Of a DNA stretch of 64,000 nucleotides, positions 45,410 to 56,321 are shown in pieces; position 1 is the first letter of the stretch; every line of letters starts with the position of its first letter. A model generated the notes under the pieces. That model was not told where the DNA came from. It ran no database searches and worked only from the letters and a program-made list of their open reading frames with translations. Position numbers and translations under genes: made by a program. The stretch is from CAVPTL01 sp963729195 (lineage in GTDB: Bacteria > Actinomycetota > Thermoleophilia > Gaiellales > JAICJC01), in contig CAVSNF010000024.1 in assembly GCA_963729195.1 (NCBI GenBank), forward strand, positions 434,001 through 498,000, given 5' to 3'.

Positions 45410-45442
45410 CTGAATAATTGGTGCCTGGCACCAATTATTCAG
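45410..45442. repeat. Perfect 33-bp palindrome, type B (copy 2)
   Basis: Arm CTGAATAATTGGTGCC, centre T, exact reverse complement. It begins immediately after the iscS stop codon (TGA at 45443-45445), with no base between. The inner 31 bp equal the copy at 14053-14083. Confidence 0.9.
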
Positions 45443-46564
45443 TCATTCACCCAACGTTCCGGGGGTGAGGGCGGTGAGGGTGCGGGCCAGGGCGGCGGCG
45501 AAGGCGTCGATGTCGGCGGTGGTGGTGTCGTGGCCGATGGAGACGCGGATCACGCAGCGGCTGTCGGCCGCCGACATGCCCTGGGCGATCAGCACGTGAC
45601 TGGGCTCGGGATCGCCACTGGCGCAGGCCGAGCCGGCCGACACGGTGAAACCTTCGCGATCTAGGTCCAGCACCGCCAACTCGGCGCGCACCCCGGGGAG
45701 CAGGATCAGCGATGTCCCCGGCAGCCGCTCGACCGACGCCGCCATCACGGTGGCCCCCTCGGGCAGCAAGCCTTCCAGCCGGTCGCGCAGCTCCCGCCGG
45801 CGGGTAACGCCCACCAGTGCCTGCTCCAGCGCCGCGGCGAATCCCACAACCCCCGCGACGTTCTCTGTGCCGGAGCGGCGACCGCCCTCCTGACCGCCAC
45901 CCCAGATCAGCGGAGGGATGGCCGCCGAATCGCGAGCGATCAGCGCCCCGACGCCCTTGGGCCCGCCCAGCTTGTGAGCCGACACCGCCATCGACTCGGC
46001 GCCCAGGGCGGTGAAGTCCAGCACCAGCCCCGCGGCCGCCTGGACCGCGTCGACGTGCAGCGGCACCCCCCGCTCACGACACACCGCAGCGATCTCGGCG
46101 ACCGGCTGGACCACCCCGGTGACGTTGTTTGCCCACATCACCGCGGCCAGTCGGTCACCCGGCTGCACGAGCCCGGCGAACCGCTCGAGGTCGATCACAC
46201 CGTCGCCGTCCACCGGTGCCCAGGCCACCTCGAATCCGCGCCGCTCGAGCTCGAACAGCGGCTCGCGCACCGCCGAGTGCTCGACCGCCGAGGCCACCAG
46301 CCGGCCACCGGCATGACCCGCCAGGCCGAACACCGCCTGGTTGGATGCCTCGGTCCCTCCAGAGGTGAATACCACCTGGCCCGGATCGGCACCCAGTACC
46401 CGTGCCACCCGTCCCCGGGCGTGCTCCAGGGCCTCACGGGCCTCGCGGCCCAACCGGTGAGGCTCCGACGCATTCCCGAACCGGACGTCCCAGAACGGCT
46501 CCATGGCGGTGCGAGCCGGCTCACTCAACGGCGTCGTGGCGGCGTTGTCGAGGTAGACCGTCAT
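45443..46564 (-). CDS. iscS: Cysteine desulfurase (IscS/NifS)
   Basis: A 373-residue PLP enzyme that moves sulfur from cysteine to acceptors. VYLDNAATTPLSEPA opens it, SGGTEASNQAVFGL and VSAHKLGGPKGVGALI (PLP Lys) follow, and the active Cys lies in SAGSACASGDPEPS on the short loop. Most likely it charges the IscU-MnmA fusion encoded downstream on the same strand. The 211-bp gap between them holds two palindromes. The gap of ~154 bp to aspS on the other side holds nothing recognisable beyond a possible promoter. Confidence 0.95.
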   Translation of the reverse strand: MTVYLDNAATTPLSEPARTAMEPFWDVRFGNASEPHRLGREAREALEHARGRVARVLGADPGQVVFTSGGTEASNQAVFGLAGHAGGRLVASAVEHSAVREPLFELERRGFEVAWAPVDGDGVIDLERFAGLVQPGDRLAAVMWANNVTGVVQPVAEIAAVCRERGVPLHVDAVQAAAGLVLDFTALGAESMAVSAHKLGGPKGVGALIARDSAAIPPLIWGGGQEGGRRSGTENVAGVVGFAAALEQALVGVTRRRELRDRLEGLLPEGATVMAASVERLPGTSLILLPGVRAELAVLDLDREGFTVSAGSACASGDPEPSHVLIAQGMSAADSRCVIRVSIGHDTTTADIDAFAAALARTLTALTPGTLGE

Positions 46565-46718
46565 GCCTGCAAGCTACACCGGACCGCGCCGACGCCTGAG
46601 GCTGGGCGATCGGCCACTTTCAGGATGTTTCGACCGATCTGACCACCGCCTCGGCGCGGTGAGTGTCGCACGACGGTTAATGAAGTGCGCTTGACGAAAT
46701 GGCGTCGGCTCTCACACC

Positions 46719-48482
46719 CTAGCCGACATCGTCCGGTTTCGACACCACGGTGATGCCGTACTGCTTCAGCTCGGCCGGCGTGGCCTCAGTGGGAGCACCT
46801 GTGAGGAAGTCCACGCCGCCCTGGCCCTTGGGGAACGCGGTCACGTCGCGCAGCGAGTCGGCACCGGCAAGCAGCATCGCCAGCCGGTCGAGGCCGAACG
46901 CGATCCCGCCGTGCGGCGGCGCACCCATCGACAGTGCCCGCAGCAGGAACGAGAACTTGAGCTCGGCCTCCTCCTCGCTGATCCCGAGCAGGTTGAAGAC
47001 CCGCTGTTGCATCTCCATCTGATGGTTTCGGCGGGAGCCGCCGCCGACCTCATTGCCGTTGAGGACGAGGTCGTACTGGCGCGAACGGGCCGCCTCCGGC
47101 TCACTGTCGAAGCTGTCCTGCCACTCTGGCGCAGGCGCGGAGAAGGGGTTGTGCGAGGCCTTCCAGCGGTTCTCGTCGGGCAGCCACTCGAACATCGGAA
47201 AGCCGGTGATCCATAGAAAGCTCCAGCCCTCCTCGATCAGTCCCAATCGTTCGCCCAGGTGCAGCCGCAGCGGCCCCAGCACGCGCACCGCCGCATCCCG
47301 CTGATCCGCCACCAGAAACACGGTGTCGCCCTCGACGGCACCGGTCTGGCTGACGATCGCATCCAGCTCTGCCTCGCTCAGGAACTTGGCGATCGGCGAG
47401 GCGATCTCTCCCCCGGCCTTGACCTGAAGCCAGGCCACGCCGACCCCGCCCCACGACTTGGCGAACTCCACCAGGTCGTTGAAGTCCTTGCGCGAAAACT
47501 CCTGTGCGCCCGGGCAGGCGAACCCGCGCACCACCCCGCCGTCGTCCACCACCCCACGGAACCCGCGGAACTCGGTCTCGCGAAACGCGTCGGTGAGATC
47601 GGAAATCTCACAGCCGAAGCGGGTGTCGGGCTTGTCGCTGCCGAAGCGGAGCATGGCCTCGTCCCAGGTCAGGTGGGTGAATGGGATCGGCAGCTCGACC
47701 CCCAGCAGCTCACGCCAGATCAGCGCGAACAGCCCCTCCAGCAGCTCGAACAGCTCCTCGGGCTCGACGAACGCGAGCTCCATGTCGAGCTGGGTGAACT
47801 CTGCCGTACGGTCGGCTCGGGTGGCCTCGTCTCGAAAGCAGCGGGCGATCTGGTAGTAGCGCTCGTAGCCGGCAATTGCGTACAGCTGCTTGTAGGTCTG
47901 CGGCGATTGAGGCAGGGCGTAGAACTTGCCCTTGTGGGTCGAGGTCGGAACCAGAAACTCCTTGGCTCCCTCCGGCGTCGACTTGTACAGGATCGGCGTC
48001 TCCAGCTCCCAGAACCCGTGGTCTTCCAGATAGCGGCGGATCAGCTGGGTCAGCTTGAACCGCACCCACAGGTTCTTGCGCATCTCGTCGCGGCGCAGGT
48101 CGAGGTAGCGGTGACGCAGCCGCAGCGGCTCGTCCACGCCCTCGTCGTCGAGCTGGAACGGCAGCACGGTGGCCCGCGCCAGCACCTCCATCTGCTCGAC
48201 TCCGACTTCGATCTGGCCGGTTGCCAGCTTGGGGTTCACATTCTCGGGGTCGCGCGCGCGCACGGTTCCTTCGACCTGGATCACAAACTCGTTTCGCAGC
48301 GTGTGCGCTTCCGGCAGGCCGTCGGGGCTCAACACCAGCTGCACCTGGCCGCCGGCGTCGCGCAGATCGACAAACACCAGGCCGCCGTGGTCGCGCCGCC
48401 GCGCCACCCATCCCGACAGCGTCACCTGCGCACCGACGTCGTCTGCCCGCAGCTCGCCGCCAAGATGTGTTCGATAGCTCAC
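46719..48482 (-). CDS. aspS: Aspartate--tRNA ligase
   Basis: 587 residues from GTG 48480-48482, overlapping the hisS stop (GTGA); the longer open frame to 48569 lies in hisS. The N-terminal anticodon-binding OB fold (QVTLSGWVARRRDHGGLVFV) is followed by class II motif 2 (RCFRDEATRADRTAEFTQLD), the bacterial GAD insert, and motif 3 (HGGIAFGLDRLAMLLAGADS). Whether it is discriminating cannot be said, because gatCAB was not found in the window. Confidence 0.96.
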   Translation of the reverse strand: MSYRTHLGGELRADDVGAQVTLSGWVARRRDHGGLVFVDLRDAGGQVQLVLSPDGLPEAHTLRNEFVIQVEGTVRARDPENVNPKLATGQIEVGVEQMEVLARATVLPFQLDDEGVDEPLRLRHRYLDLRRDEMRKNLWVRFKLTQLIRRYLEDHGFWELETPILYKSTPEGAKEFLVPTSTHKGKFYALPQSPQTYKQLYAIAGYERYYQIARCFRDEATRADRTAEFTQLDMELAFVEPEELFELLEGLFALIWRELLGVELPIPFTHLTWDEAMLRFGSDKPDTRFGCEISDLTDAFRETEFRGFRGVVDDGGVVRGFACPGAQEFSRKDFNDLVEFAKSWGGVGVAWLQVKAGGEIASPIAKFLSEAELDAIVSQTGAVEGDTVFLVADQRDAAVRVLGPLRLHLGERLGLIEEGWSFLWITGFPMFEWLPDENRWKASHNPFSAPAPEWQDSFDSEPEAARSRQYDLVLNGNEVGGGSRRNHQMEMQQRVFNLLGISEEEAELKFSFLLRALSMGAPPHGGIAFGLDRLAMLLAGADSLRDVTAFPKGQGGVDFLTGAPTEATPAELKQYGITVVSKPDDVG

Positions 48483-49720
48483 GAAAGCTCCCTCACCAGG
48501 TCGTCCAGCGCGACTTGGCGCTGCTCTCCCGACACCATATCCCGCACCGTCGCAACACCCGCCGCCCACTCCTCCTCACCCACAACCACGGTTGAGGTCG
48601 CCCCTCGCTTGGCGGCGTTCTCGAGCTGGCGGCGAAGGGCGCGGCCGCCGAAGACCGTGTCCGCCGCGACACCGCCCAGCCGAACCTCGTCCATCAGTGC
48701 CAACAGCCGCGGTCGGGCGGGCTCGTGGGTCACCACGAAGCACACCCACTCGCGCTCGGCGGGCTGCGGCGGGGCCAGCTCGAACAGCCGCTCCAGGCCG
48801 GACCCAAACCCCACGCCGGGGGTCGCGGGGCCGCCGAGTGCCTCAGCCAACCCGTCATAGCGGCCGCCGCCGCCGATGGCACCCTGTGCACCCAGCTCGG
48901 TGGTGACGAACTCCCACGCTGTGCGGGTGTAGTAGTCCAACCCGCGTACCAACCCGGGAGTGATCACATACCCCACCCCGCGAGCATCGAGGAACGCGCG
49001 CACCTGCGTGAACTGCTCGGCACACTCGTCGCAGAGATGATCGGTGATCTTGGGCGCGTCGGCGAGCACCGCCTGGCAGGCCTGATTCTTGCAGTCGAAC
49101 ACCCGCAGCGGGTTACTGTCTCGCCGTTCCAGGCACTCCTCGCACAGCTCACCAGCGTGTGCGTCCAAAAACGCCACCAGCAGCTCCAGATAGGGCGGGC
49201 GGCAGGTGCTGTCGCCGATCGAGTTCAGCTCCAGCTGATACTGGGTGATGCCCACCCGCTGATACCAGGCGTGCTGGAGGCCGATCACCTCTGCATCCAC
49301 GGCCGGGTCAGACGACCCCAGCACCTCGACGCCAAACTGATAATGCTCGCGGAAGCGGCCGCGCTGCACCGCCGCATACCGAAACATGGGGGCCACGTAC
49401 CAACTCTTGATCGGCTGGGGCAGGCGGCTCATACCGTGCTGAATGTAGGCTCGCACGACGCCTGCGGTGCCCTCCGGGCGAAGCGTGAGCGAGCGGTCTG
49501 AGCGGTCGTGGAAGGTGTACATCTCCTTGCGCACCACGTCGGAACCCTCGCCGGAGGTGCGGGCATACACCTCGGTGTCCTCGAACGTGGGCGTGACCAC
49601 CTCGCTGTAGCCGGCGGCCTCGAACACCGACCGGGCCGCGTCCACCAGCGACCGCCGCTGGATCGCGTCGCCCAGGTACCAGTCGCGCGTCCCCCGGGGA
49701 GCCTGGAAGCCCTTGCTCAT
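48479..49720 (-). CDS. hisS: Histidine--tRNA ligase
   Basis: A 413-residue class II enzyme. FQAPRGTRDWYLGDAIQRRS is the typical start. Motif 2 is SLTLRPEGTAGVVRAYIQHG. The histidine-specific motifs are GLVRGLDYYTRTAWEF and GGGGRYDGLAEALGGPATPG. Motif 3 is GVGFGSGLERL. The start overlaps the stop of the MBL hydrolase gene, and the stop overlaps aspS, so the three are coupled. Confidence 0.96.
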   Translation of the reverse strand: MSKGFQAPRGTRDWYLGDAIQRRSLVDAARSVFEAAGYSEVVTPTFEDTEVYARTSGEGSDVVRKEMYTFHDRSDRSLTLRPEGTAGVVRAYIQHGMSRLPQPIKSWYVAPMFRYAAVQRGRFREHYQFGVEVLGSSDPAVDAEVIGLQHAWYQRVGITQYQLELNSIGDSTCRPPYLELLVAFLDAHAGELCEECLERRDSNPLRVFDCKNQACQAVLADAPKITDHLCDECAEQFTQVRAFLDARGVGYVITPGLVRGLDYYTRTAWEFVTTELGAQGAIGGGGRYDGLAEALGGPATPGVGFGSGLERLFELAPPQPAEREWVCFVVTHEPARPRLLALMDEVRLGGVAADTVFGGRALRRQLENAAKRGATSTVVVGEEEWAAGVATVRDMVSGEQRQVALDDLVRELS

Positions 49721-50335
49721 GGGCGCAGCTCGGCCAGGAACGGGTTGGTCGCCAGCTCGGCCTCGAGGGTCGTGATCGGTCCATGGCCCGAAAGCACCAC
49801 CGTCTCGGGCGGAAGCACCTGGTACATGGCCGCGATGCTCTCCAGCAGCCGCTGGTGACTGCCGCCGTCCAGATCGGTGCGGCCGACCGATCCGCTGAAG
49901 AGCACGTCGCCCGAGAACACGAACCCATGGGCGTAGTAGGCGATCGAGGCAGGCGAATGGCCCGGCACCGCGATCGTGCCGAAGTCGACCCCCGCGACCG
50001 ATACCGTGTCGCCGCCGTCCACCAGGTGATCGGGCTCATGCTCGCCACCGGGGAACGCACGCAGCACGTCGGCCTCCGCCCGGGGCATCCACACCTCGGC
50101 GCCGGTGGCCACCGCCACGTCGTGCACCGCACCGATGTGATCGAGATGGGTGTGGGTGATCAGGATCGCCACCGCCTGCCATCCCTCCGACCTGCAGGGC
50201 CGCCAGCACACGATCAGGCTCCTCGCCGGGATCGACCACGACCGCCTGCGGGCTTCCCTCCAGCGCGGCCAGGTAACAGTTCGTGCGGTAGCTGCCCAGC
50301 GGGAGCTGGGCTACCCGCAGCGCCGCCTCGCTCAC
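49717..50335 (-). CDS. Metallo-beta-lactamase-fold hydrolase (glyoxalase II-like), one frameshift
   Basis: The N-terminal part (ALRVAQLPLGSYRTNCYLAA, VVVDPGEEPDRVLAAL) is in one frame. The rest (AVAILITHTHLDHIGAVHDV, VPGHSPASIAYY, LFSGDVLFSGSVGRTDL, VLSGHGPITTLEAE) is in another. Removing one base at 50191-50192 joins them; 619 nt is 206 codons plus 1. HTHLDH and the later His and Asp ligands are complete, so a dinuclear metal site is expected. Members hydrolyse thioesters such as S-lactoylglutathione or analogues. GTG 50333-50335 overlaps the upstream gene stop. Confidence 0.86.
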
Positions 50336-50703
50336 GAGCGGGCTTGCTCCTGCTGTTTGAGGTAGCGCTTCCACGTCCACCGCTCGGTCCACATGCCGAT
50401 CACCCAGAACATCGCGAACATCCACACCGAGAACAGCATCTGGGTGGACTGGCTGGTCTTGCCGCCGAGCGAGGTGAAATGCTGCACCAGATAGAACAGC
50501 GCGGCAAAGAGAATCGCCTTCTGGGCCGCCCGCCGAGCATTGGGCGGCTGCGGGACGCGGGCACCACGTGGCTGTTTGGCCTGCCCGCGGGCCGGCTTGC
50601 GCTCCGGTCGCTCGCCGTCCTCGTCGATATCGACGTGATCGTCCCCACGACCGTGGGCCTTGGCGCGCATGTAGCGTCGCCGCTGCTGCTTCTTGGTCGC
50701 CAC
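50332..50703 (-). CDS. Hypothetical membrane protein with basic N-terminus
   Basis: A 123-residue protein. Residues 1-58 are strongly charged and disordered in appearance (MATKKQQRRRYMRAKAHGRG). Two hydrophobic segments follow (AILFAALFYLVQHF and MLFSVWMFAMFWVIGMW) before a basic tail. No family is recognised. Its stop overlaps the MBL hydrolase start, so it is translated with the hisS-aspS run. Confidence 0.65.
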   Translation of the reverse strand: MATKKQQRRRYMRAKAHGRGDDHVDIDEDGERPERKPARGQAKQPRGARVPQPPNARRAAQKAILFAALFYLVQHFTSLGGKTSQSTQMLFSVWMFAMFWVIGMWTERWTWKRYLKQQEQARS

Positions 50704-50732
50704 AATCGGAGTCTACCGGGCCGGCGGCCCGA

Positions 50733-51544
50733 CTACATCTGCTCGAGCTTGCGCACCAACTGGTCGGCCTCGCGGTGCTTGCCGGCCGCGTCGAGCTTGA
50801 CCACCTCGTCCACCACCGCCCGGGCGTCGGCAGCGCGGGGAGAAAACGACAGTCGCTGGGCGTAGATGTCACGAGCGCGAGCCGCGGGGGAAGAGATATC
50901 GGCCGGAAGCAACGGCCGCGCCGGCCGCGGCGCCTCGACCGGTGCGGCAGTAGCCGCGGCACGCGGCGGAGCCACTGCGACCGGCGCAGCGACGGCCTCG
51001 GGCAGCACCGGAGCGGATGCCGGCTCGGGGATCTCGTGTTCCAGCCCCTCCGGCTCCACCTCGAGCGCTACCACGTGCGAAAGCCTGGCGGCGATCAGCA
51101 CCCAGACGCCGCCGAAGCCGACCGCGGTGACGACCTGCCGCAGCCACACGAATAGCCGGGAATGGCCCGCGACCGGGGTGTCGGCGACGTGGCCCTGCAG
51201 CGCGACCAGCGTCGAGGCCAGCACCACCGCGGCGGCCACCAGCAGCGCCCCGATGGCGATGCCGGCCCCAGCCCGCGCGGCCGGCTCACGCCATTCTCCG
51301 AGGCGGGCGCCGCGGCCCAAGCCCAGCGTCAAAAGCCCCAGTCCGACCGTCAGCGTCAGCGTCTGTGACAGCTGCAGCCGCCACAGTCCGTAGGTGATTC
51401 GATGCAGATCCCGGTGAGGGCGTCGGGAACCGCCGTCTCGGCCAGTGCGTCGGCGGCAACGGCGAGTCCCGCGGCCGTCAGGCAGACCCCGGCGAGCGCG
51501 AGCGCCTCGGGCACGGATCGCACGCGTCGCAGCCGTTCGATCAC
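50733..51544 (-). CDS. Multi-pass membrane protein of unknown function (one frameshift)
   Basis: Translation from GTG 51542-51544, overlapping the corrected hutI stop (GTGA), gives IERLRRVRSVPEALALAG and a first helix. The frame then shifts at the C run 51410-51412, where one missing base restores ALTGDLHRITYGLWRL, and continues through three more helices (VGLGLLTLGLG, AIGALLVAAAVVLASTLVAL, TAVGFGGVWVLIAARL). It ends in a Pro/Ala linker and a charged helix. The span is 270 codons plus 2. No family is recognised. A TTG at 51332 would give a shorter product lacking the first two helices. Confidence 0.6.
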
Positions 51545-52789
51545 AGCACCCTGCCGCGCTTGATGACGGCGCCGATGTCTGCTCCGCGCCAGGTGGTAGG
51601 CGATGTAGCGCCAGTCGGGGGCGTCCAGCAGCACGATGTCGGCGTCATACCCGGGCGCCAGCCGACCCAGCCGGTCGCTGCGGCCGAGCACCCAGGCGGC
51701 ATTCACCGTACACGCCGCCAGCGCCTCGGACGGGGTCATGCCGGCCTCGGTGCAGGCCAGCGTCATCACCAGCGGCAGCGAGTCGCAAAACGCGCTGCCA
51801 GGGTTGAAGTCGGTCGCGAGTGCCACGATCGCGCCCGCGTCGATCAGCGCCCGCGCGGGAGGCATCAACCGGCGGAGATAGAGGGCCGCCACCGGCAGCA
51901 CCACCGCCGCCACGTCGCTTGCCGCCAGCTGCTCGACCCCGGCCGGCCCGGTCGCCTCCAGATGGTCGACGGAGCGGGCACCCAGCTCGATCGCCAGCGG
52001 AATCGCCCCGGCCTCACTGAACTGATCGCCGTGCAGGCGCAGCGCCAGTCCGTGCGCGGCCGCCGCCCGCAGGTAGCGATCGGCCTGCTCGGCGGAGAAT
52101 GCTCCCCGCTCAAGAAAGACGTCGGCCGCCTCGGCGATCCTCGCCGCCTCGGGCAAGACGTCTGCAATCACGAAGTCGAGGTAGGAGTCGGCATCGTCGA
52201 ACTCGGCCGGCACCGAGTGGGCGCCCAAGAACGTCGGGACGGTCTCGATCGGGTGGTCGCCGGCGATCGCGGTCAGCGAGGCCAGCTCGGTGTCGTGGTC
52301 GAGTCCATAACCCGACTTGCCCTCGGCCGTGGTGGTGCCGTGGCGCCGCATCCAGCCGAAGTGGCGGGCGACCACTCGTTCCAGCCCCTCGGGGCCAAGT
52401 GCTCGCGTGGCCGCCACCGTGGATCGGATCCCGCCTCCCTCAGCGTGGATGCGCTCATAGTCGGCGCCCTGTGCACGCAGGTCGAACTCATTCGCCCGAT
52501 GGCCGCCAAAGGCCGGATGGGTGTGGCAGTCGATCAGGCCCGGCAGTGCGATCCGCCCCTGACCGTCCATCACCTCCAGGCCAGAATGGGCCGCCCGCAC
52601 CTCGGCGGGATCACCGACCGCGGCCAGCCGTCCATCGACCACGGCGATTGCCGCCGGCTGATGCAACTCGACCCGGCCGAGGTCGGCGCCCCGCAAGGGC
52701 GCGTCGCGGCCGGCGGGCGAGACCGACGCGGTCAGATTGTCGAGCAGGTACGAGGGCTCGTCGGCGCCGGTCAACTCACGCCCGGCCAT
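51541..52789 (-). CDS. hutI: Imidazolonepropionase (one frameshift near the 3' end)
   Basis: An amidohydrolase that opens 4-imidazolone-5-propionate to formiminoglutamate, the third step of histidine degradation. Metal motif DCHTHPAFGGHRANEF, then TTTAEGKSGYGLDHDTELAS, LHGDQFSEAGAI, DHLEATG and ATDFNPGSAF. After DWRYIAYHL the frame shifts near 51585-51592; one base less gives DIGAVIKRGRVL and a stop at 51541, the family's normal end (415 residues, 1249 nt being 416 codons plus 1). It overlaps the SDR gene upstream by 14 bp. Confidence 0.92.
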
Positions 52790-53455
52790 ACGCGGGAATC
52801 GTGCCTCCCGAGAGCGGCGCGGACGCGTCCGAGCACAGCCATTCGATCGCCTCGGCCAGCTCCGCGGGCTTCGGCCACCGGGAAAAGTCGGCTTTGGGGT
52901 TCTCCTCGCGATTGCGAGGGATGTCCACGATCCTCACCACCAGCTCGTTGGAGCGGATCCCGGCGGTGCGATTCTCGACATCCACAACCTTCATCAGACC
53001 GCGCAGGGCGATCTTCGAAAGCGCGTAGGCCGAGCCGCCCGAGAACGGGTTGGTGGCCGCCGCCGTGCCGATGTAGACGATCGACCCACGACCGCCCTGC
53101 TTCATCACCGGGAGCACCGCTCGGGTCATGTTCAAGGCGGTCTCGAAGTTGATCGCCAGCTGTTGCTTGAAGATCTCCGGCGGGGTTTCCTCCAGCGGCC
53201 CTCCGGCAAAGAAGCCGCCGGCGATGTTGGCCAGTGCGTCGACTGTGCCAAACCGGTCGACCGCCGCCGCCACCGCGGCCTCGGCGGAGGCGGGATCGGT
53301 GAGATCGGCCTCCACGCCCACCACGCCGGCAGGGAGATCGGTGGCGTCACCGCGGTGGGTCACTGCCACATTCCAGCCCCGCTCGCAGAACAGATCGAGC
53401 GCCGCCCGTCCCCAGCCGCCCGTGACCCCGGTGAGCACGGCGGTGCGGGTGTCGC

Positions 53456-53459
<4 letters not shown>
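52776..53459 (-). CDS. Short-chain dehydrogenase/reductase within the hut cluster
   Basis: A 227-residue Rossmann protein with the cofactor loop TGVTGGWGRAALDLF, NIAGGFFAG, the catalytic Ser in VYIGTAAATNP, and Tyr/Lys in SAYALSKIALRG. The substrate is unknown. It lies between hutI and hutU, coupled to both by short overlaps, which links it to histidine catabolism or to a side reaction on imidazole propionates. The ATG is 53457-53459. Confidence 0.86.
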
Positions 53460-55159
<1,700 letters not shown>

Positions 55160-55203
55160 ACCGCGAGCCTAGCACCACCCGGAGGGGTTGATACCCTAGG
55201 GCG

Positions 55204-56310
55204 GTGCTGAAACGCGTGGTAGTCGTCGTGGTGATGGTTGCAGGGCTGGTGGCCTGCGGATCGGCGTCCAGGGCGAACGGCGCCGTCCATCTGCACCGCA
55301 TCCTCACCGGCCTCGACCAGCCGGTGTACCTCACCGCCGCCCCCAACGACAGCCGTCTCTTCATCGTCCAGAAGACCGGCAAGATCCTGGTCGACCGCGG
55401 CGGCCGGCTGCTGGCGCGGCCGTTTCTGAACCTCTCGGCCAAGGTGTCCAAGGGCGGACGAGCAAGGCCTGCTCTCGATGGCCTTCGATCCGCACTACGC
55501 CACCAACGGGTACTTCTACGTCTCCTACACCAACCTCACCGGCGACAACCGGATCGTGCGCTACCGCGTCCAGCGGCTGCACCCCAACCTCGCCAGCCCC
55601 ACCTCGGGCAAGATCCTGCTGAAGCTGCACCAGCCGTTCGACAACCACAACGGCGGCGACATCGCGTTCGGCCGAGACGGACTCCTGTACGCCGGTTTCG
55701 GCGACGGTGGCAGCGGCGGAGATCCCAACCACAACGGCCAGCGCCGCACCGGCCTTCTGTCCAAGATCGTTCGCATGAACGTGTATGCCAAGAAGCCGGT
55801 GGCCAGAATGTATGCCTATCGGCTTCCGCAATCCCTGGCGGTTCTCGTTCGACCGGCCAACGGCAACATGTGGATCGGGGATGTGGGGCAGGAGTCGTGG
55901 GAGGAGGTCGACCGGATTCCGGCAGGGACTGCTGCCCGGCGAGAACTTCGGCTGGAGCTACTACGAGGGCACCCACCTCTTCAACGGCGGCAACGGCAAT
56001 CCCAAGCCGACCGGGCGAGTCGTGTTCCCGCTGGCGCAGTATCCGCACACGCCCGCCACCGGCCCCGCCAACTGCTCGATCACCGGGGGCTACGTCTATC
56101 GCGGCGCCGGGCTTGCCCTCGATCCGCGGCTACTACCTGTACGCCGACTACTGCTCGGGGCGGATCTGGCGACGGCGGGCGACCGGCGGCCGCCCGACCG
56201 AGCTGGGGATCTCCCGCAAGGTGACCAACATCAGCTCGTTCGGCGAAGGCTCGGGCGGCGGCCTCTACGTGATCTCGCTGAACGGCTCGATCTACCGGAT
56301 CGGCTCCTAG
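55204..56310 (+). pseudogene. PQQ-dependent sugar dehydrogenase-like lipoprotein, about five frameshifts
   Basis: GTG 55204 opens a lipoprotein signal with lipobox LVAC (Cys19). Soluble glucose/aldose dehydrogenase blocks then appear in alternating frames: LTGLDQPVYLTAAPNDSRLF, LLSMAFDPHYATNGYFYVSY, HNGGDIAFGRDGLLYAGFGD, GFRNPWRFSFDRP, MWIGDVGQESWEEVDRI, GENFGWSYYEGTHLFNGG and YYLYADYCSGRIW. Shifts are near 55455, 55819, 55850, 55925 and 56115. Net length is still a multiple of three. Motifs are not eroded, so decay would have to be very recent. It interrupts the hut cluster on the opposite strand. Confidence 0.78.
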
Positions 56311-56321
56311 ACCCGCCTAGT

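Noticed and set aside
46565..46718. Promoter or riboswitch between aspS and iscS
   Set aside because: A TTGACG is present on the + strand but without a matching -10 for either gene; no T-box or other leader motif is found.
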